From assembly GCA_020025675.1 (NCBI GenBank), contig JAHHRS010000004.1, positions 1 to 64,000 of the forward strand: a DNA stretch of 64,000 nucleotides, given 5' to 3'. The translations under genes and the position numbers were made by a program. Of this stretch, positions 62,152 to 64,000 are shown piece after piece. Positions within the stretch are counted from its first letter, which is position 1. Every line of letters begins with the position of its first letter. The DNA comes from Oscillospiraceae bacterium (GTDB lineage Bacteria; Bacillota; Clostridia; Oscillospirales; Oscillospiraceae). The notes below the pieces were generated by a model. The model worked only from the letters and a program-made list of their open reading frames with translations. It did not search any database and had not been told where the DNA came from.

Positions 62152-64000
62152 TTATCCAAGTTCGTCCGCTTCCTGCATCCAAAGAGTGGAAAGCGCATCA
62201 GATGGCATTTGCCAGTCACCTCTGGGCGAAAAACTGATGGACCCCACCTTCGGCCCGTCGGGGAGGCATGAGCGCTTAAACTGCTGATTAAAGAATCGGC
62301 GCAGGAAAATTTTCAGCCATTTCAAAATAGTCTCCCTGCTGTATACACCACGGAAGGCATACTCAGCCAGATGAAAAACCCTTGCCGGTCCCGCTCCGGT
62401 TTTCAACATATGGTAAAGGAAAAAGTCATGGAGCTCATAAGGGCCCACAATATCCTCGGTCTTTTGGGTAATATCACCCTTATCTCCCGGTATAAGTTCG
62501 GGGGAAATCGGTGTGTTCAGAATATCTGTCAATATTTCGGCCGCTTCCGGCAGATGCTTTGCTTCATACTCTATTACAGGTCTGATCAGAGTTTTAGGAA
62601 CCGATGCATTAACTCCGTACATGGACATGTGATCTCCGTTATATGTTGCCCACCCGAGAGCAAGCTCGGACAGGTCGCCGGTTCCCACCACTATGCCGCC
62701 GAATTTATTTGCCATATCCATAAGCACCTGTGTGCGCTCTCTGGCCTGAGAGTTTTCAAAAGTCACATCCATATTATCCATATCCTGACCTATATCCTGA
62801 AAATGGCACATAACCGACTTTGTAATATCCACAGTCTTTAAATCAGCTCCTAATACCTCGCAAAGTCTTTCGGCATTTCCTTTAGTCCGCGCAGTCGTTC
62901 CGAAACACGGCATAGTGACCGCCAGAATATCGCTCATAGGTCTGCGGAGCATTTTCATCGCTCTTACAGATACAAGCAGTGCAAGCGTGCTGTCAAGTCC
63001 GCCTGATATACCGATAACTGCCTTTTTGCTGTGAGTATGCTCAATTCTTCGCATAAGCCCGTAGGACTGTATCTGTAAAATCTCTTCTGCTCTCATTTCC
63101 AGTTCTTCCCTGTCATCAGGTACGAAAGGTTTTGGCATATAATAGCGGGTAAGTTCCGTATCTTTCATAGGCTGAGAGAAGTATACTCTTCGGCACGGAG
63201 TTGTGCCTGACTGGTCAAAGCTTGTATTTCTGTGGCGCTCGGCTTTAATTTTAAATAAATCTATTTCCGTGGAAATAAGCTCCTCATGAGAGAACGGCAG
63301 ACGCTCCGCAAGCTTTTTCCCCTTTTCGTATATCATACTGTGGCCGGAAAAAACCATGTCCTGAGTTGATTCACCCCAGCCTGCATTTGAGTAAATGTAA
63401 CCGCAGACAAGCCTTGAAGATGCGGAGGATACAAGTCTTCTCCTAACATCAGCCTTTCCTATAAGTTCACTTGAAGCTGAAAGGTTTGCTATAATAGATG
63501 CGCCGTCCAGGCAAAGATTTGTGGCCGGTGTTACCGGTGCCCAAAGATCCTCGCAGATTTCAACGCCAAAGCTGAAAGCATACATTTCCTTTGAGCAGAA
63601 AATAATATTTCTGCCGAAAGCAACGCTTTCATCGAAAAGCTCTATATTTTCCGGCCCATTATAGTCCATTCCTGAAGTAAAACGCCGTTTTTCCGAAAAC
63701 TCTCGATAATTAGGCAGTGAGGACTTAGGAATAACACCCAGAATATGACCGTCAAAAAGTACGGCTGCGCAGTTATAAAGCTTGTCTCCCGCTCTGAGAG
63801 GCAGGCCAACTATAAGTATAGTGTATTTTCCTTTTGTGTAATCCCTCAGTTCTTTCAGTGCATCTTTGGCCGCATTGAGAAGTACCTCAGAATAAAAAAG
63901 ATCTCCGCAGCTGTATGAAGTGAGATGCAGTTCAGGCAAAACCAAAATATTTGCGCCTATATTTACAGCTTTATCATAGCTATCCATGGCACTTTGAAGG
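62152..64000 (-). CDS. nadE: Glutamine-hydrolysing NAD+ synthase (5' end beyond window)
   Basis: 616 codons are visible; the frame stays open to the right edge, and about 25 N-terminal residues are missing. Nitrilase-type glutaminase domain: Glu in LVLPELHLTSYSCGD, Lys in IPKSSLPNYREFSEKR, Cys in GVEICEDLWAP. Synthetase domain: P-loop GISGGLDSTLALLV, GTGDLSELALGW, and the C-terminal QQFKRSCLPDGPKVG. It amidates deamido-NAD using ammonia from glutamine. Confidence 0.97.
   Translation of the reverse strand, partial: LQSAMDSYDKAVNIGANILVLPELHLTSYSCGDLFYSEVLLNAAKDALKELRDYTKGKYTILIVGLPLRAGDKLYNCAAVLFDGHILGVIPKSSLPNYREFSEKRRFTSGMDYNGPENIELFDESVAFGRNIIFCSKEMYAFSFGVEICEDLWAPVTPATNLCLDGASIIANLSASSELIGKADVRRRLVSSASSRLVCGYIYSNAGWGESTQDMVFSGHSMIYEKGKKLAERLPFSHEELISTEIDLFKIKAERHRNTSFDQSGTTPCRRVYFSQPMKDTELTRYYMPKPFVPDDREELEMRAEEILQIQSYGLMRRIEHTHSKKAVIGISGGLDSTLALLVSVRAMKMLRRPMSDILAVTMPCFGTTARTKGNAERLCEVLGADLKTVDITKSVMCHFQDIGQDMDNMDVTFENSQARERTQVLMDMANKFGGIVVGTGDLSELALGWATYNGDHMSMYGVNASVPKTLIRPVIEYEAKHLPEAAEILTDILNTPISPELIPGDKGDITQKTEDIVGPYELHDFFLYHMLKTGAGPARVFHLAEYAFRGVYSRETILKWLKIFLRRFFNQQFKRSCLPDGPKVGSISFSPRGDWQMPSDALSTLWMQEADELG

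Overview
The window is a chromosomal segment of an anaerobic, low-to-moderate GC Firmicute. It most resembles gut Clostridia of the Oscillospirales type; the genus cannot be fixed from sequence alone. The supporting signs are a T-box leader on pheST, a CIRCE element on groESL, IreB, CsoR, a complete Rnf complex in clostridial order (rnfCDGEAB), a butyryl/acetyl-CoA transferase, FprA, FeoAB, strong Shine-Dalgarno sequences and several TTG/GTG starts. There are no tRNA or rRNA genes and no CRISPR array.

Layout. 0-10 kb: a sugar-type ABC importer on the minus strand, made of two paralogous ~800-residue binding lipoproteins with a propeller-like N-terminal half and two permeases. It is followed by an efflux adaptor cut by the window edge and is divergent from an OmpR-type two-component system; the shared promoter region has two tandem TCTTAA half-site pairs. 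10-12 kb: a NifX-like/Mrp ATPase pair and a Gx transporter/NusG-II pair. 12-18 kb: an FHA-FtsW fusion, a class B PBP, an ABC-F ATPase and a DUF218 protein. 18-25 kb: guaB, an OGG-type glycosylase, ireB and T-box-pheS-pheT. 25-34.6 kb: a lipoprotein-alr pair, an XRE regulator, a CoA transferase, cstA with a partner of unknown function, an RNA methyltransferase and a lipid kinase. 34.6-37.3 kb: groESL and a NUDIX gene. 37-42 kb: a zinc-ribbon-repeat lipoprotein, a lone serine recombinase and csoR-copA, with a CopZ-like domain fused to CopA. 42-50 kb: rnf, fprA and a cysteine-rich Crp/Fnr regulator. 50-54 kb: feoAB, a glyoxalase-isochorismatase fusion and rdgB.

54.15-62.14 kb looks like an acquired island. 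It lies between the convergent housekeeping genes rdgB and nadE and is bounded by an imperfect ~38-bp inverted repeat. It carries an intact opine-dehydrogenase/NhaC/DMT-transporter/PucR-regulator module. Around that module are gene remains: two serine-recombinase relics on opposite strands, a metallophosphoesterase start and a MATE-transporter start with a stop at codon 2. nadE runs off the right edge.

The redox and energy genes (Rnf, FprA, Crp/Fnr-like regulator, FeoAB, CoA transferase) fit a strictly anaerobic fermenter that makes an ion gradient from reduced ferredoxin. The strongest novelty candidates are the bounded island with its opine-type module, the CopA-CopZ fusion that keeps an internal ribosome site, the glyoxalase-isochorismatase fusion and the FHA-FtsW protein. 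Two further candidates are a duplicated tRNA-binding OB domain in PheT and the cysteine-rich Crp/Fnr protein opposite fprA.
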